A DNA stretch of 64,000 nucleotides from Loripinus fragilis (taxonomy: Eukaryota > Mollusca > Bivalvia > Lucinida > Lucinidae): positions 140,737,549-140,801,548 of the forward strand of contig OZ026515.1 of the NCBI GenBank assembly GCA_964019695.1, in the 5' to 3' direction. Shown piece by piece: positions 20,460 through 32,583 of this stretch; the stretch's first letter is position 1; the number at the start of each line of letters is the position of its first letter. The translations under genes and the position numbers were made by a program. Under the pieces are notes generated by a model. It was not told the origin of the DNA. It ran no database searches and was given only the letters and a program-made list of their open reading frames with translations.

Positions 20460-22160
20460 CCAAACTCACTGTGTATAATAGTGTACACTGTGACACTAAT
20501 TGTACCGAAGCGGAAACTGAATCTAAACATAAAAAGCGACAGCTACGTGTTACAACCTTTATAGTATAGTGACTAGCAAACATGACTCGTGGGCTTGTCG
20601 CAACGGGTTTCGAGCCTCAAGACGGACAATATTTAGACCGCTTTATATCCATGATAGGGATTTAAACGAACACCCATTATTAAAGGTTTGTGTTCTCTAT
20701 CCACTTTTAGTTCGCGTGACTGAGTGATTGACCAACTGTTAATGACACGTTATCTTGGTCGCCATTTGACTAAATGTGGATGGATAGGCACCCTAAGTTT
20801 CCTTCCCAATGGGATATAGAGACTAACTTTCATAGGTACTGTTGGGTAATGTAAAACGTGTTGCAGTACAGAATATGCTCTGAGTATCTACCTGCTTTCT
20901 GGAGAAAAATCTGCCGTTCCAAACCTGACAGACCAACTCATGATGTAACACGGGGTGCAACGTTTGTGTGTTGGGAGTCAACTGTTTTCGTTTTATTGAA
21001 ATAAAATTAAATTTGTTTGGATCGGTCTTGTTAGATAATTCCTAGTGAACGATTTGTAGACTATATGGTATTTGTTACACGTGTAAAAAGTATACAAATG
21101 TATCAATATATGTCTGAACTATTAGACGCCCAGAAAACTGCATATTGAAGTTTTCAGAGCATCACACATATTTCAGTCGAGATTTCAGGATACTAGTAAT
21201 GTTACATAGCAGTCTCCACATCGTGCATTAGATAATATATAGCGATGATGACAATATGTAAGTTATGTTATATGACAACATCTACCCATTCAAATTTAAT
21301 GTAAAAAAGGCGAAAGGGTGACCTGTAAATCACAATATGCTGCACCCTTGATAAGCAACATGTTTCAGTCTATCGGAGCCATTAAATGAAGCTACCAATG
21401 AATATACAAGTATCCATGTTTATGATATGTCCCATAGTAATGGAAAACATCGACTTCGACTTCCTGAACAACTCGGCTAAATCGAAATAGGACAGAGAGC
21501 CATTTTTCTCATAAGGCTTTTGGGTTAATTCAAAATTAAGAAACTCAAGAAGACCCTGTCCTTTCTGTTATTATTATTACAGCTCTACCAATAAGGTGGC
21601 AATCACGAACGCTCTGATTGCCCCAATCAACGGCTTTGGTCTTAAAATCATGACCGTAGAACGCATTTTTGCGATCGAAAAAGACGGTTTGGACAATGGG
21701 AAATGCAGTTTTATTTTAACAAAGCAAAACAGTTCATGGGTCACCAGTTAACTTGTGTGTTCACCAACAGAAGTGCGACCCGACTGTGAGTGACAAGCAA
21801 GCACATAACTCGACTATCATGGTTACTTTTCCGATAGGTTCCAATAACTTGAATACTTAATGATTGCATAGAAATATGATTATTCAGAAATTAGATATAT
21901 TAACGGAATTTAATACTATAAACGATGGCCAATAATTGTATATTGAAGGGCAAAACATTTTCGAGAAAAAAATGTATTCTTTCACTGACGATCGTTTTTG
22001 TCTTAACAACCAATGTAGACGCTGATCAAATGCCACATCTGGGTCCACAATCATAGACCACAGGCCAACCCGCCACCGTCACTGACAGCTACACGACAAC
22101 AGACTGCATTTTAATCAATTGTTTAGGGAAATCTTTCCAGAGGTAGGGGACCTCACGCCG
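20460..22160. other. Interior of the nested element, unassigned
   Basis: About 1.7 kb without a frame over 60 codons and without a recognised repeat, apart from the weak B terminal piece at about 22045-22105 ('ccacaatcatagaccacagg', 'ccaacccgccaccgtcac'). Confidence 0.35.
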
Positions 22161-22205
22161 AAGGTGCGTGCGTGAGCGCGCGCGCGCGCGCGTGTCTATG
22201 TGAAT
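22160..22205. repeat. CG/GT microsatellite
   Basis: 'gtgcgtgcgtgagcgcg' followed by a run of CG dinucleotides and 'tgtctatgtg'. The CG run (about 22174-22191) is striking in an otherwise AT-rich, CpG-poor window. Alternating purine-pyrimidine DNA of this kind can adopt Z-form (general knowledge). Confidence 0.8.
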
Positions 22206-22974
22206 TCACGTCAACAGCGGTAAAATGGAGCCAGTGCCATGATTTAAAGTCGCATCTGACAAACTGAAGATGCCGGATTACCGTAGTTGAAAGGAAGGCA
22301 AAGATTCAACTTCAAATCCTATAATTCGATAACTATCGGCGGTCTGGGTTCTCAACCCCCTCCACTTCCCCTACCAACAAATACACGCACGCACGCCTTG
22401 TGTGCCCCTCCATACCCAACACATTAACGAAACATCACTCCTCCTGGCATATAAAAAAGCATCGGCGTGTGTGTGCGTGCCTTTAAACTTTTCCAATGGA
22501 GACCAAGGCTGTTGTATACAAGGCACAATTTGGGCCCAGGTTTCGGATGTGCAGAGACTGCTTTGACTCCCTGTCTGACGGACGCAGTTATGAAAGGTGT
22601 GAAGGTGCGGGGAAGACTGCTCTGAGATGGGATGTGAGTTCTTGTACAACCAAAATCGTGTTCGTGTAGTGGGATCTCAGTTGTTCAGAGCTGCAGGAAA
22701 TACAGAAACAGGCTTCTCTGACCTTATTTATATAGCCTTTATAACGGCCTGACAATCAGTTATCAAAGGGTATGCATGTCAGGGCCAGTGGGGTCCTACC
22801 CATATCGATGTCGCCGACTGGACTGTTTAATCTTGATTTGAGGTTTTGGCTGAAGATGTTATTGCGAAGACGTTTGCGGGTGGAAGCTCAAATACACTAC
22901 CCTCTGTGTTTTGGCCGAATCAGGTGGTGGTATATATTTCCCTAGGGACTTCTCGTAACTTGAATATTTTTAAC

Positions 22975-23120
22975 TGCAGATCGCTGTTATAACCAAGAGC
23001 AGTATCTTCGCCCTTCGCCACTTGTTCGAGACTCACCGGGGCCAATGTGTTGTGTCCTTTAAGAAGACACTTTATATGTTCTGCTTAGAACTGGTTCCAC
23101 CCAGAAATTCATGAAACGTC
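22975..23120 (+). mobile_element. SINE-core fragment, copy 1
   Basis: 'acttgttcgagactcaccgg' resembles a B box. It is followed by 'tgttgtgtcctttaagaaga', 'cactttatatgttctgct', 'actggttccacccag' and 'aattcatgaa'. The same order is found at 23527-23665. The tRNA-like half upstream is unrecognisable. The phrase 'gtgtcctt.agcaagacac' is widespread in invertebrate SINEs in my experience; the named family is not certain. Confidence 0.6.
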
Positions 23121-23526
23121 ACGATATGACGGATTGAAGACTCCAGTACGATAAATGGATTAACCGATCTACACTGTTCCAGGTAGCCGCCTAAGTAGTT
23201 AATCAATATTGAGTGCCCACTCTTTCGCAAGAAACTGATAGCTGCTCTAATTGAGACAGCGAACGGGAAAGGATGGCCGTAAAAAATATTTTTAGAAAGA
23301 ATTTCCATCAAAACGGGGTCTCTGGGTTCTCAGTCAAGCACATTGAAGATTACACCAGCGGTCCCACCAGAGTGTTGTGAAAAACAGGTCTTTTCTACAT
23401 CCCAAAGTGTTTCTAAAACTATAAAATGTTATTATGTGATATCATATAAAACATTATTTTGGGACTACATCAGCACATTCTCCAGTCTCAGTGAAAGAAG
23501 AAAAAAATAATAAAAAGGCCATTTGA

Positions 23527-23665
23527 GCGTTAGACTGGAGATCGAAGGGATGCTAGTTCGGGGCTCACGGCTGGCGAAGTCACTAAATACTGTGTCCTTC
23601 AGCAAGACACGTTATCCACTGCTTACTACTGGTTCAACCTATGAAAACATGAATACTTCCCGACA
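23527..23665 (+). mobile_element. SINE-core fragment, copy 2
   Basis: 'gagcgttagactggagatcg' and 'gctagttcggggctc' (B-box-like), then 'ctgtgtccttcagcaagaca', 'cgttatccactgcttact', 'actggttcaacctatg' and 'aacatgaat'. Aligns with 22975-23120. An A-rich run follows at 23700-23740. Confidence 0.65.
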
Positions 23666-23739
23666 TTACTGAACATTTGTTGACGTGGACGTAAAGCTGC
23701 AAAAAAAAAACGAAAAAAAAAAAAAAAACTTAAAAAAAG

Positions 23740-23817
23740 TATTATAGGTAGGATTCGATCCACCGACCACAGGTATATGAGTCCTATGTTCTAACCACTA
23801 GGCCACAGAGTCTGTTC
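23740..23817 (-). mobile_element. tRNA-like piece (pseudo-tRNA or SINE head)
   Basis: On the minus strand: A box 'TGGCCTAGTGG', a CAT triplet in an anticodon-like loop between 'AGG' and 'CCT', and B box 'GGATCGAATCC'. The acceptor ends do not pair, so it is unlikely to be a working tRNA-Met. It lies next to the A-rich run ending at 23740. Confidence 0.6.
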
Positions 23818-24179
23818 TAAAGACGTCTCTTACTTTGTTTTATTATTTTGAACGTGTTTGTAAATTTAGACGAGTACAACTATCCACAACAGTGAATATA
23901 CGTCATTGTATGCGCATGAATAATTTTCTAAGTGAGGCGGATATAGTTTCCATTAACATTTGTTTTAATCAAAATTACAGATAATCATGAAATCTATTTA
24001 AGAAATACACTAAAATAATGCTACTGGGGTTTGGGGCCTTATTTTTACACGAGCAGAAGCTTGAGATATCGAAAATTTGTTGTATAAAATGCTGTTAAGT
24101 AGAAGTTGAATCCGCCACCATTCCTTAGTCATAAACTTTAGTCTAAGTCGTTAGTCAATCCTTATTTGTACTAGTCCAC

Positions 24180-26459
24180 TGTTTTACTAGATTTTACAAA
24201 CATATACTCAATTGATGAATAGGAAAAACCAAGTTTGCTTTTCTATCTTAAATACATTGTCTTATAGGAGCTAATACACAGCCCTACTCCCAGTTTTACA
24301 GAGAAGCGAATTTTGTTATTACCGTTTAAGTAAAACACATGAAAGCGATTACAGCATGTGGATATTTTTCATTTTCTTAGTCTGTCTTACTCATATATCT
24401 GCAAGATGTCATTAAGTTTAAGATCAGGACACTTAATGTGTACTTATAAGTCTTTGGTGCCAAAACACTAGAAATTATATTCAATTCTGATTATCAAGCC
24501 CATGGACTGTTTTTACAGATGTTATCAATGACCTTTTGGACACATTTCCTAATACAGTGCATATAATGCTAAATATAGAGCCACAAATAGAAAAGATAGT
24601 TTTTCATTTTTACAAGAAAATACAATAAATGAAATGGTCCAAACTATTTCTCATCGATTTAACACTCATGATAAACGTTTGTCGTTGTCTGCTTCTGTGG
24701 TAATCATTATTATCAAACGCCTCCTTGCAACTAGTAAAATCATCACACAATATTTCAATCATTTACTGTTATTCAATGTTACCACCAGTCCACTCAAAAT
24801 TAATGAGCCATTATCAACTTTCCAATTTTGCCATTTATGGCTTGCAACATTCGGAAACTGATTTGAATTCCTAATAGTTGGCTCTTTGAGTATGTGTTTC
24901 AAGTGATACTCTGCAAGTAGGAGAAAGACTAAAGCTTTACAAGGAGGAAAACTATGTCATTAAGAGCAATGAGTACCTGGACTGATGTACCTTGATATTT
25001 CTGTGATAAAGAATCATATCTTAGCTGGTTAACTTTTATAAATGTAGCCTTTCCATACATGCGACCCACATATTTTCATCTAATAATGTCTCTGCACTTA
25101 TTATCTTTCCCCAAACATTCAAAAACTTATTTGAAGTCTTAGTACTTCTGAAGTGCTGAAACCGAGGTAACTCTTTCCCTTCAGATAAACGAACTAGATG
25201 TATCACAGCAGGTAAAGCAATGAAATGCAGGATGAACAGAGCGCAAATAGACCCTTTCAATTCAATGATTCACTAAGTTTCTAAGATAAGAGCGCTTATA
25301 AAAGGATGTAACATATATAACTCGTCATAATAAATGAGCAAGGGCATTGTCGTGACATCCTTTTTGATTACACAGTCAGAGGCAAGTTTTTTTTTCAATT
25401 TCAGTGTGTTCAATGGATCATGTAATGAGGCACCTTATCAACTTGTTTACTCTGTATAAATCTTCCATAGAGCATAATATAGAACTACTGCAGGTTATAT
25501 CCCATTCTACCTATAGTCCACTTTCCTTCTTTTGAATGCAACAGCTAATGATATGGCTGCAAAAACTGAGAAATCATAGGTTTTACATTATTTTAAGACA
25601 TGCTTCAATGTACTGACATCAAAAAACAACCTACTGCAAACATAATTGATGGCACTGTCCAAATTTATTTTCTTTCTCTTATACCAGATAACTTTTAAGG
25701 TGTAACAGAAATTGTTTCAGACAGTCTGCCAAAACCATCAAGAGTCAACATTGTAACTAAAGAAAACTTATAAAGTTCTTTGGGCGCAGCAAAATACTAT
25801 TGATCTAAGACCTAAGGACTTAAGCACCAAAAGACTGGATAGGTTCCATGGCAAATGATGCAAAAAAGCAGCCTATCAAATTTCTGTTTGACCAATGTCA
25901 GAAATCTCAAAGTATTCTTAAAGGTACACGTTAGAGACATAGATTTTTGCAAAATCAGAGCAAATTTATCATTTGACTAGCACAGATGCAGCTGCAGTTA
26001 GATTGCTATTGCCACTTCACAGGAAGAGGTATATACCAGAGTCATACTCCATTGTATGCATATATGTGAAATGGCATTAAACCCATATTTAATCAGGTGT
26101 TTGATCCCATGACACTGACATGCTGTTTCTGCTTTTGAAGAATGCTAAGGATTCAAGTTTGACTGAGTCAAGTTGTTTGACACTGGCACTGGCCACACAT
26201 ACAAAGAAAATTAAGTCTTTTGATGGCAAAAGAGGAGAATCACACGAAATGCTTATAAGTGATGTTTGTCACAATTACCAATTTTAAAAAGTAATCTTAA
26301 TTAATGTAACACATATAACACCATAGGAAGCTGTATATTTGTTAAAAAATCTTTTCTTATGTATCAAAGGTATTCAGCATGCAAACTACATGAATAATTC
26401 AAATAAATAAGTAGTTTTATGTCTTCTTTCTGTTTCTCAGACTTTCAATTCATTTATTC
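24180..26459. other. Inner part of the fold-back right of the nested element
   Basis: The first ~250 bases (24180-24430) match the left-arm repeat in plus orientation ('aagtttgcttttctatctta', 'cctactcccagtttta', 'actcatatatctgcaag'). About 25300-25350 also matches ('tgtaacatatata', 'aataaatgagcaag.gcattg'). The rest is unassigned; frames 24634-24861 (+) and 25036-25260 (-) are unsupported. Confidence 0.45.
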
Positions 26460-27707
26460 TTAAATTGATATGGTAACATACGTATCATACCATTACAGGC
26501 TAAACCCCTAGTTAATAGAGTGCAAACAGCCTTATTTGATGCAGCTTGAATTGTTCTTTAAGGTAGGATATGTCTGCACAATTCCCAAAGGGGTGGAGAG
26601 GAACAGGATTGTACTCAGTTTGCAGTCCTAATACAATGCCATGATTCTACTGGTTGTGATGAAATGGGTGATTATTTTGCCATAGAAGCAGACACAATGA
26701 TAGACATTGTGAGGGTGACTTGAAAAAAGATTGTTTTTGAATAATTTTATTTAATAGGAATATTTATTAAATTGTGTCATTTAAATGAGAACTATTATTT
26801 TCTATGTATATGTCTTTATATTTTAATATTATAGGCATAAGGAAATATGTGATTAAAAAGGTTATATATAACATAGGTAACACAATTCCATAGGCTTGTT
26901 ATCAGCAATGACTGTAATTACTAAGACTAAGGCACCAGAGGCTAGAGATTAATAGGAAAACATGTGAAAAACGGTATTTTTCTGAAATATCATCTCTTAC
27001 TTCCAAGAAAATTTCCTAGCTCATTCATTATGCCATGTAATATACGTTACATACTTTAATAATTGCTCTGATCCTGATGTCAAACTTGCAAATGTATGAT
27101 TCTTTATTGCATTAGCAAGACAGTGCCAAAAATGTAAGATATCCACGAGCGTCAAATATTTTCATATATTTTTCTTCAATAATAGATACCAAAATTGGAT
27201 ACTTAAAATTGGGGGTAGGGTTATTTAATAGCTCATATAAAACAATGTATTTGAGATAGAAAAGCAAACTTTGTTTTTTCTATTAGTCAAATGAGTATTT
27301 TAGTAAACTAAGATTAAAAACACTTGTAAAAATGCACAAATTGTCTGTAAAATGAATGATGTTAGTCACGATTTCAACTTTCAAAGGGAAATTTAATCTA
27401 TGTAACGCATATAACACCATTGAAGGCTGATATTTTGTTTGAAATGCTGCTTTAATGTAGCTTAGGCATCCAGCTTGCAAACTACATAAAAAATTTGAAT
27501 AATTAGATGGTTTAATGTCTTCTATCTGTAGCTCAAACTTTCATTTTGATTTTTTCCTTAGTTTGTTACAGTAACATATGTAACCGGCTGTCAGAGACTA
27601 ACGCCCCGGAGCACAGAGTGTAAACATCTCTTGAAAGATGCGGCTAGAAATTTTCTTCAAGATAGGATATGTCTGCAAAATTCCATATGGAGGGGGGGAG
27701 CAGGACC
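26460..27707 (-). repeat. Right arm of the fold-back: two partial units, inverted
   Basis: Units at about 26460-26640 and 27565-27707 contain, on the minus strand, 'aattgtgcagacatatcc' / 'aattttgcagacatatcc' and 'tgtttgcactct' / 'tgtttacactct'. Between them, about 27000-27480 mirrors 19200-19620 and includes 'tattaaataaccctaccc'. See the overall entry for 18934-27707. Confidence 0.65.
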
Positions 27708-28356
27708 TTTTTTAGCTCGAAGTCTATTAAGCATGTTAAGCCACACGGTTAATTTTCTCCTTGTGTTAGTTTTTTTAAGCAAACTTTCTAGTTCTGCAGG
27801 CAAAAGTGATGAAGAATGTTCTAACTGCTTGTTTGCTATCTACCCGCGTAACTGGTATACTGTACATCGGTAACTAGGTTATTGAGCATGATAAATTGTT
27901 TAATGTTATACCAGTTTTAGTTTTATACGTCTGCCCACGAACATAGTTTAGGTTGGTATACTGTTTTCCATAAACATTTAGAGTTTTTTGTTGAATAAAT
28001 TATGTAGATTTTGTCCGATTATGATCAAAATTTCTCCACTTCTTAACAATTAGACATTGCAGAAGGATCGGTATTGCAAGAGGTGGTTTAGGTCATCAAC
28101 ATGACTTTTAAAGCAAGATAAATAATTGAGATCAATGGATTAAGCATGACACTTAGACAGCTCAGAATAGCTTTCCATCTAAATTAAAAAAGCGGAGTAT
28201 CGCTGAATGTATTTCATGGACATATTCACGTGTTTTTGTTCAGATTACATTAAACACCTAAATCAGATGACCGACATGCCCATATTAAGACACTTTTACT
28301 ATTAATATCCACTTATTCCAAAATGAAATATGTACAGATCAAAACTAACCCACGGT
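27708..28356. other. Unassigned DNA
   Basis: No feature recognised. Confidence 0.3.
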
Positions 28357-28493
28357 ACCTGCTGGGAAAGGGCTGACCTCTTGGCTCTCGTTTGTGATGT
28401 CTACTGTAAGTTTGTCACTTTCCCATTGGTATCCTGGGTCAGGTGTGGCACTTGATTGTATCGATTCCTGATCTTTGCACCTTTACTCACTTT
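28357..28493 (+). mobile_element. Family A 3' tail, 5'-truncated
   Basis: 'acctgctgggaaagggctga' through 'gattcctgatctttgcacct' to 'tactcacttt'. Only the terminal ~137 bases of A are present. This is almost the same truncation point as the copy at 5267-5393, with 51004-51164 slightly longer. Confidence 0.85.
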
Positions 28494-29775
28494 GGTGCTG
28501 GACGACTGAGATTCAAAAAACAAGTTAGGCATACATCCATTGATTGTATTCGATTTGCATAGCTGCAGAGTTTCTTTGTTTTATCAGTTATTGGAGTTGA
28601 ATAATTCTTGATTAAAATATGCGCAAGGATGTTAAGATTTACTGGCAAGAATGGCCTTATGTAATTTGATACAAATACGTCAAGTCTCAATTAGTTTGCT
28701 GGTTTATCTTTGTCAAATGAACTATATAAAACACTACTATTCTAACTTAATATTGGCTTTATTTAGCCATAAGCGACATTGTAAAACAATTGCTAATTTG
28801 GTCATTTCTATTTTACATTTATTCCATCAACATCATCACAATATTTAACTATTCACAACGTTCACAGATTTCTCAAAGTTCAACATCAACAATAACATCA
28901 TCAGTTTCAAGTTATTAAAGTCATTATTGAGTGATATACTCAATAATATTTTTATTTTCTGTCTATTTTACGCATGATTTTTTTCAGTTAGACTTGATAA
29001 TATGGAGGGTTTCCAACCATTTTGATTGAGATGGCCGCATGCAAAACCTAGCATACACAATGTTCGCAATATTCCAAAATTGAAGACCAAGATATGCATT
29101 CGCGCCAATGAGCGGACCAACTGTGCAACATTTGTTTCGCTCACCGCCATATTTAGCATATACCAAGGACAGATGCCTGGCTATTAATGAATATCTGATA
29201 CAAATTTACGCTTCTTTAAAAATAGTAAGTGAGTAGAAGTAAATCACTCAAATTTTCTCAATAATAAATTAATTTAATTCAAATCGAATTAAATTGCATT
29301 GATTACTTGTCTTCTGTTGAAGTAAATGATTTGGTAACGCTTAATAAAACTGGCGACTATTTAAATGAACTATATATGAGAGAAAAATAACCATTTAAAC
29401 GTAGAGGCGATGATATGTAAGATAATATTCACGTAATCGAAGAGAAGAGAAAGCAACATAGAATTTAGCCAACAACTTCAAGCGCCTGTTCACTTTGCTT
29501 ATTCTGTGATAAGTACCTTTTCACTCTGTTCGGTAAGGGACCTATTTTTCACTAGTTAAGCGGATCGCATGACGTAATCGATAACTTCGCTATCATCTCA
29601 ACTTTTAACATTTAAACATCGGACAGATTTGCGTGTATAGCAGGTAGAGTGAATGGCAACTTAGCTTTACCCTTTCCTTTATCGTCTTCTGATAACCTTT
29701 AAAGCAATTCCTCGCAGAACAGGACCGACAAAAGGTTGGTCCTGATCTGTATCCAAAAAGTTTGACACTCTGATG
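28494..29775. other. Unassigned DNA
   Basis: No gene or repeat recognised. Short frames (28487-28690, 28651-28848, 28968-29166) overlap on opposite strands and match nothing known. Confidence 0.3.
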
Positions 29776-29858
29776 GTGTTCCTGAAATTCTGTTGATTTC
29801 GAAAAAAAAGTCAGAAGACGACTTCAGAAGCATGATTAAATACCCAGCATGCAAATAG
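29776..29858 (+). repeat. Dispersed repeat fragment, copy of 1-105
   Basis: See the entry at the window start. Shared words: 'ttcctga', 'gtcagaag', 'tacccagcatg'. Confidence 0.5.
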
Positions 29859-31214
29859 TTAAACGAGGATTCATTTAGTGCGATAATGCACTATCAGAAA
29901 ACACAACTTCCTCTTTATATTCGATACTTGCAGAATACAACGTGAAATTGCTCTAACAATGCACTCAAGATGTTACAGTAGCAGACTTCAATCGTATTTG
30001 AAATCTAAAGGAAAAAAAGATCGTGGTGACAAACTTAACAGAGATTATGCATTATATTGTTGTCAAATTAGGCCATACCCTAGGTATACATTTATCACTT
30101 AGAGCTCATGCAAATTACATTTTTCTATATTGGTATGCTAGTAGCCATTTGCATGGCATTTATACCTGTTTTAGATGATGGAATGAAACATAGCTCAAGC
30201 CGTTGTAATATTTATAAAGTGCCTGATGGTCCCAAAGGATAAGTGAAATAAGAAAATAACGCAACCAGACCAAACCCCCTCCTCTAAAAAGTAAAATAAA
30301 CATATAAGTATTATACTCGCTTACTCTTTTTGTAACGTGCCAGGCGTTACTAGAAAAGAATTCAGGAAACCAAAATGTGGTATTTGGAAAGTCAGCAAAA
30401 GGCACTTTTAAAATTTAACAAAATTTATCAAAAGATAACAAAATTATCGATTACAGAAAGCTATGGAAAATATTCATACAATCAATGAGAGTCTAATTTA
30501 CAGTACCTTATATGTACAAACTGTCCCTCAGAATATCTATCAACGCAATTCTTTCAGCAGTTTCTGATCCCCAGATTTTGAATTTTATTCCAAATGAACA
30601 CGTTGTCCAAATCCAACACTGAATGCCTCAAAGTAATCCAGAAAGAATAAGTCAATCACAAATTAATCCAGATAGACTAAGTATAATTACAGCACAAAGG
30701 GTTTTGACTTCTAACGGTCAAATTACTCCAAAGATACCCTTATGAAAATATACTCTTATGTATACTTTTTAAGAAAGCTCCAGAATAATCAGGAAACAAC
30801 TATGATATCATGTGGTAGATATAAACAAAACCATCTATTTTGGAATATTCCTTTAGTTTCTAAACTCTTATGGGTGATTCCAGAATCCGCTCAAAGCTTC
30901 TCTTAACATGTAAAAAGAGAGTTCCAGATATCTCTGCAAGGTTCCAGAAACCTACATGATAGAATAATTTTAAATTTCCAGATGATCAGTCCTTCTTTCT
31001 AGAAAAATTATATGACCCTTAGTAAATAACTTGTTAATCACCAATATCTGGGTCAACAGAGCCAAGTTAACAATACATCAAATAAAAAATATCACACATG
31101 TTATAGTATATCTAATAATAAAACTATAACAAAAATAAAAACAATGAAATGAAAAGGTCAAACTTCCATCTATGACACAACGACTTTAAAATCTTGAAAC
31201 ACAGCATTCTGTAA
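29859..31214. other. Unassigned DNA
   Basis: Very AT-rich. A loose recurrence of 'ttccagaa' and 'aatccaga' words runs through 30600-30970, but I could not define a unit. The frame at 30160-30405 (-) has no recognised domain. Confidence 0.3.
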
Positions 31215-31320
31215 ATTTTAAAACCAATTGGTATGACCACGAAATGCTACAATCATAGACCAAAGACCAACCTACGACGTTGCAATGACACACAGACAAA
31301 CATACGACAGCAAGAACACA
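31215..31320 (-). mobile_element. Family B terminal fragment, decayed
   Basis: 'atgctacaatcatagacc', 'aagaccaacctacgacg' and 'acaaacatacgacagcaag' follow the order of the B terminus on the minus strand. It is diverged, which suggests an old copy. Confidence 0.5.
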
Positions 31321-31327
31321 ATTGAAG

Positions 31328-31395
31328 TTAACTCGTTTAATAAATTCAATAAACACATGGGCACTTATGTAAGATCCTCTATGTCTGCAAAAAGG
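31328..31395 (+). repeat. Short dispersed repeat, copy at 42222-42286
   Basis: 'ctcgtttaataaattcaata' is identical at both places, followed by related text ('cacatgggcacttatgta' against 'cataaacactcatgtacg', then 'ctctatgtctgc' against 'ctctacgtatgc'). Within 31370-31450 the phrase 'tgtaagatcctctat' is itself repeated two to three times. Confidence 0.55.
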
Positions 31396-31696
31396 GTAGC
31401 AATCATGTAAGATCCTCTATATCTGTAACATAGAGAATACTCATGTTAGATCCTCTTTACCAGAGATAATGATAAAAGCAGGGCATCCATGAGCTGTAGG
31501 GGAATCGGTTTATAAATTGCGGTATTGCGCATACAAAAGAAATGTGTCATTGCAGCTGGCGTTTTACTCGGCCGTCTCAAGAAGCTCCATCAGAAAAAAT
31601 CTTAAACAAGAACTTTCCTTTGTCTAATGGTGTACATGCTGTCGTGTGGATGTCTATGCTCTGTGTCTCTTTCTTGCGGTGCCGTGATTTGGGCTT

Positions 31697-32583
31697 AATA
31701 CAGAATGGATAGTTTGGTTCTTTTAATACAGACAGTATAGTTAGGTTCTTTTGAATACAGACCGTATAGTTTGGTTCTTTTTAATACAGAATATATATAG
31801 TTGGGATTTAACACACTGTATAGTTTGGTTCTTTTAAATACAGACTGTATAGTTTGGCTCTTTACACTACAAACTGTATAGTTTTGTTCTTTTAAATACA
31901 GGCCATATAGTTTGGTTATTTACACTACAAACTGTATAGTTTTTTTTTTAAATACAGAGCGTATAGTTAGGTTCTTTACCTTACAAACTGTATAGTTTTG
32001 TTCTTTTAAATACAGACCATATAGTTTGGTTCTTTTAAATACAGACTGTATAGTTAGGTTCTTTTAAATAAAGACCGTATTGTTTGGTTCTTTAAATACA
32101 GAGCGTATAGTTTGTTTCTTTTAAATACAGACTTATAGTTTCGTTCTTTTAAATACAGACCGTATAGTTTGGTTCTTTGAAATACAGACTGTTTAGTTTC
32201 GTTCTTTTAAATACAAACTGTATAGTTAGGTTATTTTAAATACAGACCGTATAGATTGGTTCTTTAAATACAGAGCGTTATAGTTTGGTTCTTTTAAATA
32301 CAGACCGTATAGTTTGGTTATTTTAATTACAGACCCTATAGTTTGGTTCTTTAAAATACATACAGTATAGTTTGGTCCTTTTAAATACAGAACATTTAGT
32401 TTGGTTCTTAAAATATAGGCTGTATAGTTTGGTTCGTTTAAATACAGACCGTTTAGTTTCGTTCTTTTAAATGCAGGCTGTATAGTTTGGTTCTTTTAAA
32501 TACAGGCCGTATAGTTTGGTTCTTTAAACATGTTTAAATACAGAACGTATAGTTTGTTTCTTTCAAATACAGAACGTATAAAG
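31697..32583 (+). repeat. 29-30 bp minisatellite, about 30 copies
   Basis: The typical unit reads 'tatagtttggttcttttaaa' then 'tacagaccg'. It runs for about 887 bases with scattered substitutions and single-base length changes in the T and A runs. A few units are shortened. Each unit is itself A/T rich and lacks CpG except at the unit joint (ccG-Ta). No open frame crosses the array. Confidence 0.92.

Larger units (their letters stand above)
20410..24175. mobile_element. 3.77 kb element with inverted ends, nested in the fold-back
   Basis: Begins 'actagtacaaataaggat' and ends 'atccttatttgtactagt', a perfect 18-base inverted pair. Similarity continues inward ('actaacgact', 'gactaa'). The host repeat is interrupted: text before 20410 ('gactttgtttcaaac') and after 24175 ('tgttttactagattttac') joins in the order seen in the uninterrupted arms. 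The interior holds no recognised transposase. It contains two SINE-core pieces, a tRNA-like piece and a weak B terminus (about 22045-22105). A clear target duplication was not found. Confidence 0.65.
18934..27707. mobile_element. ~8.8 kb fold-back structure with long complex arms
   Basis: The left end ('ctgagaatgggtttgctccc', 'aattttgcagacatatc', 'agagatgtttgcactctgt', 'gggcgttagtctgtaa') reappears in reverse complement at the right end (27565-27707: 'ggtcctgctcccccc', 'aattttgcagacatatcc', 'agagatgtttacactctgt', 'gggcgttagtctctga'). The arms stay alike inward for at least 550 bases (18934-19500 against 27707-27170, sharing 'tattaaataaccctaccc'). Further partial units occur at 19670-19800 and 20030-20170 (plus) and 26460-26640 (minus). 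No transposase is seen. The spacer is occupied partly by the nested element at 20410-24175. Confidence 0.7.

Noticed and set aside
23740..23817. A working tRNA-Met (CAT) gene on the minus strand
   Set aside because: The acceptor ends are not complementary and the anticodon stem has a mismatch next to the loop.
31697..32583. A CRISPR-like array of ~30 bp repeats
   Set aside because: Units are directly adjacent without spacers and the DNA is eukaryotic; it is a minisatellite.
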